DNA from: Marinospirillum sp.
GTDB lineage: Bacteria; Pseudomonadota; Gammaproteobacteria; Pseudomonadales; Halomonadaceae
Reading direction: 5' to 3'
NCBI RefSeq assembly: GCF_014859565.1
Contig: NZ_JACUUA010000025.1
Coordinates: 1-30,057, forward strand
Length of the DNA: 30,057 nucleotides
In this document: positions 17,025-24,626 of the stretch, one piece after another
Layout of the letters: the number at the start of each line of letters is the position of its first letter
How positions within the stretch are numbered: position 1 is the first letter of the stretch
The notes under the pieces: model-generated
What the model saw: only the letters and a program-made list of their open reading frames with translations
Database searches by the model: none
Told to the model about the DNA's origin: nothing
Translations under genes and position numbers: made by a program

Positions 17025-18017
17025 TTACTGAAAGGTTCTGGCTCTCAACACATCCGGTTTCAGGAAATCCTTTTCACCAGTGTTGTTATGATCCCCTAAT
17101 AGTCGACCCTGTTTTTCCAGTCCGTAGTAACCATTCTTGTGAAAGGTTTCCAGATACTTGGCACGGGTTTCTTTTACATCACCGGTATAACGTGGATCCT
17201 GAGGGCGATCATGACTGTTGATATACTCAGCCAGATCCCAGGAATCTTGCACACTCATGGTGTAGGGCTGACCCAATGGCATATTGTGGTGAATGAATCC
17301 AGCCAGAGTAAAGTTGCGGATGATGCCGGCACCCCAGTTGTATGAAAGATCACCCCAGACCGCAGGGAAGTGTGGCCGCCCATTAACACGCATACCACTA
17401 CCGTCATCCGAGTGACAGATGGCGCAATTCTCGGTGTAAAGTGCTTTGCCTCGCTCAAAAGAAGGTGCTTCTGGCGCTTTGTCGATAGGGTACCCACGAC
17501 CGTAATAATCACCCAGCTGATAGATCGGTACACCCTTGGCTAACCACTGATGATAAGCTGCCAGCGCCAACATATTGTCACTGCCGTATTCAGGGGGTTT
17601 ACCATTCATTGAGAAGCTGAAACAACCGGCAATGCGCTCTTCCAGATTGTTAACCTGCTGGTTTTTGGGGCGGAAGTTCGGCAGCACTACTGCAGCCCGC
17701 CATACTGGCGCAGAAAATGGCAGTCGCCCTTCGCCCATGTGACAACTTTTACAATTCATGTCGTTGAATACGTTTTCACCACGCAGCTGCTGGGTATTCA
17801 TGAACAAGTCATACCCCCGGCGAATCACACGTTTTAACTCTGGATGCATTTTGGCTGCCTCCAGATCTGCCATGGTTGGAGGGGTGTGCAACAACTGGCC
17901 TTCTTTGGGTGCCGGAACATTCACCGGGTAACGCAGCTCTTGTTGTGCCTGTGCCTGAAAGGCAATACCAGCCAGTAATACCAGACCGGTTAATAACGGA
18001 TAGTTTCTGATTATCAT
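17025..18017 (-). CDS. tsdA: Dihaem cytochrome c, probable thiosulfate dehydrogenase TsdA
   Basis: I start at ATG 18017, which has GGGAGAA upstream and opens a signal peptide (MIIRNYPLLTGLVLLAGIAF, then QAQA); the longer frame from 18059 would bury it. The exported protein has 330 codons and two haem motifs, CKSCH (89-93) and CAICH (198-202). A lone Cys132 in RIAGCFSFSMNG sits where TsdA enzymes carry the unusual Cys haem ligand, and Met246 (HHNMPLG) fits the Met ligand of the second haem. TsdA oxidises thiosulfate to tetrathionate in the periplasm. The gene begins two bases after a c4-like dihaem cytochrome, the arrangement known for tsdB-tsdA. A general dihaem cytochrome of other function is the alternative. 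Confidence 0.78.
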   Translation of the reverse strand: MIIRNYPLLTGLVLLAGIAFQAQAQQELRYPVNVPAPKEGQLLHTPPTMADLEAAKMHPELKRVIRRGYDLFMNTQQLRGENVFNDMNCKSCHMGEGRLPFSAPVWRAAVVLPNFRPKNQQVNNLEERIAGCFSFSMNGKPPEYGSDNMLALAAYHQWLAKGVPIYQLGDYYGRGYPIDKAPEAPSFERGKALYTENCAICHSDDGSGMRVNGRPHFPAVWGDLSYNWGAGIIRNFTLAGFIHHNMPLGQPYTMSVQDSWDLAEYINSHDRPQDPRYTGDVKETRAKYLETFHKNGYYGLEKQGRLLGDHNNTGEKDFLKPDVLRARTFQ

Positions 18018-18019
18018 GA

Positions 18020-18676
18020 TTATTCTCCCAATCCTTGTGCAGGCAGAGTAGACAACCAAGCAGCCACTGCCTTGATGTCCTGTTCACTCATGCGCTCAGC
18101 AATGGCCAGCATCAGATGCTGGGGATCGTTTTCCCGCTTACCCTGCTTCCAGTTCAGTAACTGGCGCTCGATATACCCAGCATGTTGTCCGGCAATGCCC
18201 GGAAAATGCTGACCCGCTCCCTGATTGCCCAAGCCATGACAGCTGGCACAGGGCACTATGTAACGATCCCAGTCACCGGACTCTGCCAGCTTTTTACCAG
18301 CTGCCAGTAATTCGGGATCAGCACCCTGTCCACCCTGTCCCGGCGTGGCAGGCAGCTGACTGTAATACACCGCTACATCCTTCAACTGCTGTTCATTCAG
18401 CATGGCTGCAAAAGGTGCCATGCTGGCACTGATGCGCTCACCCTGTTTGAAATCCAGCAATTGTTTGTACAGGTAGTTGGCATCCAGTCCTGCCAAGCGA
18501 GGCCAGGACTCTCCACCGGGAATATTCATACCACTACCATCAGCTTGATGGCAGGCAGTACAGACAGCTGCTGCAGCTTGTCCACGTTTTGCATCACCGT
18601 CCAGTGCCAGTGCGGGCAGGCTGAAAATCAACCCTGTCAGCAAAGCAAGGAACTTAATCTTATTCAGGCTGGTCAT
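18020..18676 (-). CDS. tsdB: Dihaem cytochrome c4-like protein, probable TsdB electron acceptor
   Basis: The 218-residue precursor has a signal peptide (MTSLNKIKFLALLTGLIFSL, then PALA) and two cytochrome c domains, each about 90 residues, as in cytochrome c4. Haem motifs are CTACH (39-43) and CASCH (143-147); likely Met ligands are Met86 (ISASMAPFA) and Met189 (QHLMLAIA). It probably shuttles electrons in the periplasm. Because its stop is only two bases before the TsdA-like gene, which takes its ribosome binding site from the end of this gene, I interpret it as the partner TsdB. Without that context it would be called cytochrome c4. The start has GAGGGAG at a good distance. Confidence 0.85.
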   Translation of the reverse strand: MTSLNKIKFLALLTGLIFSLPALALDGDAKRGQAAAAVCTACHQADGSGMNIPGGESWPRLAGLDANYLYKQLLDFKQGERISASMAPFAAMLNEQQLKDVAVYYSQLPATPGQGGQGADPELLAAGKKLAESGDWDRYIVPCASCHGLGNQGAGQHFPGIAGQHAGYIERQLLNWKQGKRENDPQHLMLAIAERMSEQDIKAVAAWLSTLPAQGLGE

Positions 18677-18752
18677 AAGTGCTCCCTCGTTATTCGACTG
18701 TCATCTGCAATCAGAATCACTTTACTTTTTCTGAGTGCTTTCCGGTATCAGC

Positions 18753-18777
18753 AAAACCCTAGCTCAACTAAGGTTTT
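18753..18777 (-). terminator. Probable terminator of bamD
   Basis: AAAACCcTAG (18753-18762) faces CTAaGGTTTT (18768-18777) around a 5-base loop, with one mismatch. It lies 3 bases beyond the bamD stop. On the minus strand the stem ends in TTTT, a short U-run. Confidence 0.55.
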
Positions 18778-18780
18778 CCT

Positions 18781-19641
18781 TTAGCGCCGTCCACCGATCA
18801 GGTCGAAGGAGAGGATTTGCAGCAGGGTTTTGTCAGGTTCGTTGGCTGGGTGTAGGTCAATGAATCGCTGATTAGCGGTCAGCTGTGGGTGATTGGGTGC
18901 CAGTGATATCAGCAGTTTTTTCAGCTGTTCAGCTTGTTCAAAATTATCCAGGTGGCGATAACCTTCGATCATCACAGCCAGTGCATCGGGCACGGCTGGG
19001 GTGTCACGATAACCTTCCAGCACTTCGCGCCCACGATTGATGGCGGCAATGGGTGCACCACGGCGTAAATAAAACTGCCCGATATACACCTCTTGTGCAG
19101 CCAGCAGGTTTTTCAGGTAGCGCATTCTTTGTATTGCGTCAGGGGTGTATTCACTGTCCGGGAAGCGGCTGGTCAGTTGCTGAAAATCGCTGTAAGCCTC
19201 ACGGGTTGATCCGGGGTCACGTTTGGAGATGTCACTGACTTCCATGCCTTCTAAGGCATGGCGACCGGCTTCCCAGGCAGCAACACCACGCAGATAAAGG
19301 GCGTAGGGCACTTGGGGATGATCCGGGTTCAGACGTACAAAACGACTGGCAGCAGCGCGAGCTTGTTCATGCTGGTTGTTTTTAAGATAAGCAAACACCA
19401 GCTCCAACTGTGCCTGTTCACCATACTCCCCAAAAGGAAAACGCGATTCCAGTGCCTGCAAGCGTTCAATCGCAGTGATAAAACGATTGCGATCCAGAGC
19501 GTCCTGCGCTTCCTGATAAAGTTGCTGTTCACTTTTTTCATCATCCGACAGGCGACCGGCACAACCGGACAGCAGCACAAGGGACAGGCTTAGCAGCAGC
19601 AGCCAGATGAAGGAGTGTTTGAGGCTTGCAAAACGGGGCAT
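18781..19641 (-). CDS. bamD: Outer membrane assembly lipoprotein BamD
   Basis: This 286-residue lipoprotein is the essential partner of BamA in inserting beta-barrel proteins into the outer membrane. The N-terminus is a lipoprotein signal with lipobox LLSGC (Cys27). The rest is a series of TPR-like helical repeats: EQQLYQEAQDALDRNRF, RFPFGEYGEQAQLELVFAYL, HPQVPYALYLRGVAAW, RFPDSEYTPDA and GQFYLRRGAPIAAINR are characteristic of BamD/ComL. The length is a little above the E. coli protein (245), mostly at the C-terminus. It is divergent from rluD, an order shared with Pseudomonas and other gammaproteobacteria. A hairpin right after the stop probably ends its transcript. Confidence 0.95.
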   Translation of the reverse strand: MPRFASLKHSFIWLLLLSLSLVLLSGCAGRLSDDEKSEQQLYQEAQDALDRNRFITAIERLQALESRFPFGEYGEQAQLELVFAYLKNNQHEQARAAASRFVRLNPDHPQVPYALYLRGVAAWEAGRHALEGMEVSDISKRDPGSTREAYSDFQQLTSRFPDSEYTPDAIQRMRYLKNLLAAQEVYIGQFYLRRGAPIAAINRGREVLEGYRDTPAVPDALAVMIEGYRHLDNFEQAEQLKKLLISLAPNHPQLTANQRFIDLHPANEPDKTLLQILSFDLIGGRR

Positions 19642-19709
19642 GGTGTTGATCTTCTGAATTCGGCGCTTAAAAACTTAAGCCGATATTTGGCGGATAAAAA
19701 CAGAGCGAG

Positions 19710-19718
19710 TGCTAGAAT
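19710..19718 (+). promoter_or_regulatory. Possible extended -10 promoter of rluD
   Basis: TGCTAGAAT is an extended -10 element (TGn plus TAGAAT) 59 bases before the rluD start. No good -35 is seen at normal spacing. Confidence 0.4.
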
Positions 19719-19776
19719 AGCGGAAACACCACTCAGGTTCGAGGGGTATCAGACTTTAAATGGCCGAAAAAATTCC

Positions 19777-20739
19777 ATGACTCAGGTAATAAATCAACAA
19801 GCGGAAGTAACTGCTGAGCTGACCGGTAAGCGCCTTGATCAGGCCGCTGCAGAACTGTTTCCGGATTTTTCCCGTGCAAAACTGCAGGAGTGGTTAAAAG
19901 AAGGCAGCCTGACCCGCAATGGTCAGCAGGTCAAACCCAAAGATAAAGCCATGATGGGCGATGTACTGAACCTGCAGGCAGAGCAGCAGATTCAAGTCAG
20001 TGATGAGGCGCAGGATATCCAGTTGGATATCGTCTATGAAGATGCTTCCTTACTGGTACTGAACAAACAAGCGGGGCTGGTGGTGCATCCGGCTGCCGGT
20101 CATGCCGATGGCACCCTGCTGAATGCCCTGTTGTTTCATTGTCCATCGCTGGAAGACTTGCCACGTGCCGGTATTGTGCATCGTCTGGATAAAGATACCT
20201 CCGGCCTGATGGTGGTGGCCAAAACACTGAAGGCTCAGGCTGCGCTGGTCGAACAACTGCAGGATCGCAGCATGGGGCGGGAGTATGATGCCGTGACGCT
20301 GGGTAAAATGACCACCGGTGGCAAGGTGGATGCACAGATTGGTCGTCACCCCAAGGATCGTAAGCGTCAGGCGGTGGTGGTATCTGGCGGCAAACCGGCT
20401 GTGACTCACTATCGGGTGGTGCAGCGTTATCGCGCCCATACCCATGTACGCTGCAAGCTCGAAACTGGCCGAACCCATCAGATCCGTGTGCATCTGGCAC
20501 ACATCAAACATCCGCTGGTGGGTGATCCCTTGTATGGTGGTCGTCTTAAATTGCCCGCGGGTGCCAGCGAAGAAGTGAAACTGTTTTTACGTCAGTTTCC
20601 CCGTCAGGCGCTTCATGCCCGCAGCCTGACACTGATACACCCTGAGTCCGGTGAAAAAATGAACTGGACTGTGCCCTTGCCGGAAGATTTTGAGATGCTG
20701 CTGACCCTGCTGGATGAAGACCTGCGAGAAGCCCGATGA
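19777..20739 (+). CDS. rluD: 23S rRNA pseudouridine synthase D
   Basis: The 320-residue enzyme makes pseudouridines in helix 69 of 23S rRNA. It has an N-terminal S4 RNA-binding domain (about 15-75; KRLDQAAAELFPDFSRAKLQ) and the RluA-type catalytic domain with HRLDKDTSGL, the catalytic Asp being Asp138, and later LETGRTHQIRVHLAH and DPLYGG. I start at ATG 19777, which gives the family length; the frame is open further upstream to 19615 but runs through the divergent bamD start region. No clear Shine-Dalgarno precedes 19777. Instead a 6-codon ORF (ATG 19760, MAEKIP) ends in TGA overlapping this ATG, so start may be coupled. Its stop overlaps the pgeF start as ATGA. Confidence 0.95.
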   Translation: MTQVINQQAEVTAELTGKRLDQAAAELFPDFSRAKLQEWLKEGSLTRNGQQVKPKDKAMMGDVLNLQAEQQIQVSDEAQDIQLDIVYEDASLLVLNKQAGLVVHPAAGHADGTLLNALLFHCPSLEDLPRAGIVHRLDKDTSGLMVVAKTLKAQAALVEQLQDRSMGREYDAVTLGKMTTGGKVDAQIGRHPKDRKRQAVVVSGGKPAVTHYRVVQRYRAHTHVRCKLETGRTHQIRVHLAHIKHPLVGDPLYGGRLKLPAGASEEVKLFLRQFPRQALHARSLTLIHPESGEKMNWTVPLPEDFEMLLTLLDEDLREAR

Positions 20740-21494
20740 ATAAAAATGCCACAGAAGAACTGAGCCTGCTGTATCCCCAGTGGCCCGCGCCAGAGCGAGT
20801 TAAGGCTTGGGTGACCACCCGTGAATTGGGTTGCAGTCAAGGTTCTTATGGGCACTTTAATCCGGCGGATCATGTGGGTGACGAACCTGAAGCCGTGGCT
20901 GCCTGCCGTCGTCGTTTAATGCACGAAACCGGCAATCGTCCACTCAACTGGTTGAACCAGGTGCACTCCAGCAGGGTAGTGACCGATTTTTCACCGGGTG
21001 TTGAAGCCGATGCAGCAGTGACGGACAGCAGCCGTTATGCCTGTGTGGTTTTAACCGCTGATTGCCTGCCGGTTTTTTTCTGCGACCGTCGTGGCACCAA
21101 GGTAGCTGTGGCTCATGCGGGCTGGCGCGGGCTGGCTGATGGTGTGCTGGAAAATACCGTTAAGGTGATGGGTGTTGATCCTCAGGATTTGCTGGCCTGG
21201 TTTGGCCCGGCGATTGGTGCAAGGGTGTTTGAAGTGGGTCCGGAAGTACGACAGGCGTTTCTGGATGGTCATCCTGAGGCTACAGCAGCCTTTGTTCCCA
21301 GCCCTTATCGTCTGAAACACTATATGGCTGATCTGTATCGCCTGGCACGCCAGCGCTTAAAAATGGTGGGGGTTGAGCAGGTGTTTGGTGGCAATCTCTG
21401 CACCCTGTCGGATCGGGAACGCTTTTATTCCTATCGCCGCGATGGACAACACACCGGACGTATGGCGAGTGTGATCTGGCTGGATGACGTGTGA
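20736..21494 (+). CDS. pgeF: Peptidoglycan editing factor PgeF (YfiH, DUF152/laccase-domain family)
   Basis: The 252-residue protein belongs to the YfiH family, whose E. coli member removes wrongly inserted L-Ser from peptidoglycan precursors. Older annotation calls the family polyphenol oxidase/laccase. The metal-site motifs are present: NQVHSS, LTADCLPVFF and AHAGWRGLADG, and the C-terminal FYSYRRDG with GRMASVIWL. Length is standard. It overlaps rluD by four bases (ATGA), so the two are translationally coupled; this rluD-pgeF pairing, followed by clpB, is common in gammaproteobacteria. Confidence 0.95.
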   Translation: MNKNATEELSLLYPQWPAPERVKAWVTTRELGCSQGSYGHFNPADHVGDEPEAVAACRRRLMHETGNRPLNWLNQVHSSRVVTDFSPGVEADAAVTDSSRYACVVLTADCLPVFFCDRRGTKVAVAHAGWRGLADGVLENTVKVMGVDPQDLLAWFGPAIGARVFEVGPEVRQAFLDGHPEATAAFVPSPYRLKHYMADLYRLARQRLKMVGVEQVFGGNLCTLSDRERFYSYRRDGQHTGRMASVIWLDDV

Positions 21495-21530
21495 CTGGAT
21501 TGCAAAAAATAGTCATTTTATCTGTCGCCT

Positions 21531-21560
21531 CTTGAATCGTTCAGCCAAGCCCCCCATTTA
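21531..21560 (+). promoter_or_regulatory. Sigma-32 type heat-shock promoter of clpB
   Basis: CTTGAA (21531-21536), a 15-base spacer, then CCCCATTTA (21552-21560) match the RpoH consensus (CTTGAA, CCCCATNTA) very well. Transcription would start near 21567, about 30 bases before clpB. Confidence 0.93.
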
Positions 21561-21599
21561 ACTGTTAATCCCGAATAACGGCTCAAGAGGTTTCCTGAT

Positions 21600-24179
21600 A
21601 TGCGTATCGATCGTTTGACCAGCAAGATGCAACATGCCTTTGCTGATGCCCAATCCATGGCGGTGGGTCAGAGTCACAATGAACTGGCTCCCGTTCACCT
21701 GCTGCTGGCTTTGCTGGATCAGCAGGGTAGCCCCTTAACGCCTTTGATCAAACAATCCGGTTCGGATGTCACTCGTGTACGTTCCGAGCTGAAAAAGCTG
21801 TTTGAACAGCTGCCCACCGTCAGCCAGTACGATGGCAATGTACAAGTCTCCCAGTCGTTGGGTCGACTGCTGAATCTGGCAGATCGTGATTCCCAGCAGC
21901 GTGGTGATCAGTATATTTCCAGTGAACTGGTGCTCTTGTCAGCCATGGAGCTGGGTGATGCCACCAGCAAGGCACTGGAAGCTGCGGGACTGGATAAAAA
22001 ACGTCTGGTGGTGGCGATTGAAAACCTGCGCGGAGGCGAGGCTGTGGATGATCCAAATGCGGAAGAAAAACGTCAGGCGCTGGAAAAATTCACCATCGAC
22101 CTGACTGCTCGTGCTCTGGAAGGCAAACTCGACCCGGTGATTGGCCGTGATGATGAAATCCGCCGCACCATTCAGGTTCTCCAGCGCCGCACCAAAAACA
22201 ACCCCGTTTTGATTGGTGAGCCGGGTGTGGGTAAAACCGCCATAGTGGAAGGCCTAGCGCAGCGTATTGTGAATGGTGAAGTGCCGGAAGGCTTAAAAGA
22301 TAAGCGGGTTCTGTCGCTGGATATGGGTTCCCTGATTGCCGGTGCCAAGTTCCGTGGTGAGTTTGAAGAGCGCCTGAAAGGTGTGCTGAATGAACTCTCC
22401 AAAGAAGAAGGGCGAGTCATCCTGTTTATTGATGAGCTGCACACCATGGTGGGTGCGGGTAAGGGTGAAGGTTCCATGGATGCCGGTAATATGCTCAAGC
22501 CCGCGTTGGCACGGGGCGAGCTGCATTGTGTGGGTGCCACTACGCTGGATGAATACCGTCAGTACATCGAAAAAGATGCAGCATTGGAGCGTCGCTTCCA
22601 GAAGGTTCTGGTGAATGAACCCAGTGAAGAAGATGCCATTGCCATCCTGCGTGGTTTAAAAGAGCGTTATGAAGTCCACCACGGTGTTGAGATTACGGAT
22701 AGCGCGGTGATTGCTGCGGCCAAACTGTCTAACCGTTATATTTCTGATCGCCAGTTGCCGGACAAAGCCATCGACCTGATGGATGAAGCGGCCAGTCGCA
22801 TTCGTATGGAAATAGATTCCAAACCCGAAGAAATGGACAAGCTGGAACGCCGTTTGATTCAGTTAAAAATTGAACGCGAAGCACTGAAAAAAGAAACGGA
22901 TGCAGGCTCGAAAAAACGTCTGGAACACCTGCAGGAACAGATTGATGATCTGGGTCGCCAGTTTGCGGATCTGGAAGAAATCTGGAAAGCCGAAAAAGCC
23001 AGTCTGCAGGGTGCTCAGCAGCTCAAACAACAGCTGGAGCAGGCACGTATTGATCTGGATGCTGCCCGCCGTAAGGGTGATCTGGCGCGTATGTCTGAGA
23101 TTCAGTATGGCGTGATTCCTGATCTGGAGCGCAGCATGCAGATGGCCGATCAACTGGAAAATGTTGAACATACCCTGCTGCGTAATCGTGTCACCGATGA
23201 AGAAATTGCCGAAGTGGTGGCACGCTGGACAGGTATTCCGGTCAGCAAAATGCTGGAGTCGGATCGTGAAAAACTGCTGCGTATGGAAGATGCCCTGCAC
23301 GAAAGTGTGATCGGTCAGGATGAAGCAGTACTGGCAGTCGCTAATGCGGTACGCCGTTCACGGGCAGGTCTGTCTGATCCGAATCGCCCCAGCGGTTCTT
23401 TCCTATTCCTCGGCCCGACCGGTGTGGGTAAAACCGAGCTGTGTAAATCTCTGGCTCATTACCTGTTTGATACCACCGAAGCCATGGTGCGTATCGACAT
23501 GAGTGAGTTTATGGAAAAACATTCGGTGGCACGTCTGATTGGTGCACCCCCCGGTTATGTGGGTTATGAGCAGGGTGGATACCTGACTGAAGCCGTGCGT
23601 CGTCGCCCGTATTCTGTGCTGTTGCTGGATGAGGTCGAAAAAGCCCATCCGGATGTATTTAATATTCTTTTGCAGGTGCTGGAAGATGGCCGTCTGACCG
23701 ATGGTCAGGGACGTACAGTCAACTTCCGTAATACCGTGATCGTGATGACTTCTAATCTAGGGTCGGATCTGATTCAGCGTATGGCGGGAGAAGAAAACTA
23801 CGAAGCCATGAAGTCAGCCGTGATGGAGGTGGTGGGGACTCACTTCCGTCCGGAGGTCATCAACCGTATTGATGAAGTCGTGGTTTTCCATCCACTGCAG
23901 AAAGATCAGATTCGAGGCATTGCGGATATCCAGCTGGCGCGAGTGCGTGAGCGCCTGGCAGAACGGGAGCTGCATCTGGAGCTGTCAGAAAGTTTTATGC
24001 ACAGTCTGGTAGAGCAGGGATATGATCCGGTGTATGGTGCGCGCCCATTAAAACGTGCCGTACAAAGGATGCTGGAAAACCCGCTGGCGCAGGAAATTCT
24101 GGCCGGTCGTTTTGAGCCTGGTCAGCTGCTGCTGGCTGAGATCGAAGGGAATCATACTGTGTTTAAGATTAAAGCCTGA
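21600..24179 (+). CDS. clpB: ATP-dependent disaggregase ClpB
   Basis: This 859-residue Hsp100 chaperone forms a hexamer that threads aggregated proteins, working with DnaK. It has an N-terminal Clp_N double repeat (about 1-145), the first AAA+ domain with Walker A GEPGVGKT (about 205) and Walker [10 protein letters not shown], the coiled-coil middle domain (about 400-525) that marks ClpB rather than ClpA, and the second AAA+ domain with [10 protein letters not shown] (about 605) and [22 protein letters not shown] near the C-terminus is typical. Full length, no breaks. A heat-shock promoter precedes it, and AAGAGG at 21585-21590 is the ribosome binding site. No intrinsic terminator with a T-run follows. 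Confidence 0.98.
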   Translation: MRIDRLTSKMQHAFADAQSMAVGQSHNELAPVHLLLALLDQQGSPLTPLIKQSGSDVTRVRSELKKLFEQLPTVSQYDGNVQVSQSLGRLLNLADRDSQQRGDQYISSELVLLSAMELGDATSKALEAAGLDKKRLVVAIENLRGGEAVDDPNAEEKRQALEKFTIDLTARALEGKLDPVIGRDDEIRRTIQVLQRRTKNNPVLIGEPGVGKTAIVEGLAQRIVNGEVPEGLKDKRVLSLDMGSLIAGAKFRGEFEERLKGVLNELSKEEGRVILFIDELHTMVGAGKGEGSMDAGNMLKPALARGELHCVGATTLDEYRQYIEKDAALERRFQKVLVNEPSEEDAIAILRGLKERYEVHHGVEITDSAVIAAAKLSNRYISDRQLPDKAIDLMDEAASRIRMEIDSKPEEMDKLERRLIQLKIEREALKKETDAGSKKRLEHLQEQIDDLGRQFADLEEIWKAEKASLQGAQQLKQQLEQARIDLDAARRKGDLARMSEIQYGVIPDLERSMQMADQLENVEHTLLRNRVTDEEIAEVVARWTGIPVSKMLESDREKLLRMEDALHESVIGQDEAVLAVANAVRRSRAGLSDPNRPSGSFLFLGPTGVGKTELCKSLAHYLFDTTEAMVRIDMSEFMEKHSVARLIGAPPGYVGYEQGGYLTEAVRRRPYSVLLLDEVEKAHPDVFNILLQVLEDGRLTDGQGRTVNFRNTVIVMTSNLGSDLIQRMAGEENYEAMKSAVMEVVGTHFRPEVINRIDEVVVFHPLQKDQIRGIADIQLARVRERLAERELHLELSESFMHSLVEQGYDPVYGARPLKRAVQRMLENPLAQEILAGRFEPGQLLLAEIEGNHTVFKIKA

Positions 24180-24598
24180 AATATCTACGGAAAAATGTCT
24201 TGCAACCAGGGAAGGTTGCTTGACAAAACTCGCCTTTTGTAAGAGCCTTCCCTCTCCTGAATAGCAGGTGCAGCATCTTGGGGACACCCCCCATCGCTGG
24301 CATCTGGATCGGTATTCGTTGCCGGTCCTGCATCAAGGACTATCTGGCCTGTTTTATCCTCTGGTCAGATTAGGCCCCACTTCGCATTCAAGCAGTGCGA
24401 CAAGAGTGCAGACCCCAAGACGGGTCTCGTTTGCCAAGACACGGCAAAGCATCAGGTGTTGATGATTTCCAGCCTGCTGGTTGGAAATGCATTGGCAAAT
24501 CCGGATGGGTGTTCACTGATAACATCTGGATTATTGAACCGGAACAGCAGACTTGCTGATTCCATGCACTCGAATGTTTTTTCAGGGGGTTCACGAAA
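24180..24598 (+). promoter_or_regulatory. 419-base hairpin-rich leader between clpB and ilvI
   Basis: This stretch holds no recognisable protein or tRNA gene. Reading the plus strand I find a row of hairpins: a long one at 24209-24252 (outer GGGAAGG/CCTTCCC, inner ACAAAA/TTTTGT), then 24297-24325, 24343-24369 (which competes with an alternative GGCCT/AGGCC pairing ending at 24376), 24382-24400, 24410-24427, 24430-24448, 24466-24487, 24500-24530 and 24541-24563. Only the last is near a T-run (24576-24581), and it is 12 bases away, so it is not a classic terminator. The ilvI ribosome binding site CAGGGGG lies at 24583-24589. I interpret it as a regulatory leader of ilvIH, or in its first part as the 3' end of the clpB transcript. 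Confidence 0.5.
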
Positions 24599-24626
24599 GT
24601 GGAATTACTCTCAGGCGCAGATATGA
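24462..24626 (+). CDS. Possible leader peptide ORF overlapping the ilvI start
   Basis: ATG 24462 follows AGGTG at short spacing and opens a 54-codon frame that begins MISSLLVGNALA, with early Ile, Leu and Val codons, and ends 28 bases inside ilvI in another frame. Attenuator peptides of ilv operons are rich in these residues, but the enrichment here is modest and no terminator follows at the right place. Confidence 0.2.
   Translation: MISSLLVGNALANPDGCSLITSGLLNRNSRLADSMHSNVFSGGSRKWNYSQAQI

Noticed and set aside
24220..24244. TTGACA as a -35 box for ilvI
   Set aside because: No acceptable -10 at 16-18 bases; the sequence is part of the long hairpin and may be coincidental.
24268..24462. 64-codon frame from GTG 24268 as a gene in the ilvI leader
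   Set aside because: Composition does not resemble a protein family, and the hairpins explain the sequence better.
24541..24581. Hairpin plus T-run before ilvI as an attenuator terminator
   Set aside because: The T-run starts 12 bases after the stem, too far for intrinsic termination.
24180..24598. tRNA or known riboswitch such as a T-box or c-di-GMP aptamer in the leader
   Set aside because: No cloverleaf, no T-box core sequence and no GEMM-type motif could be recognised by reading.
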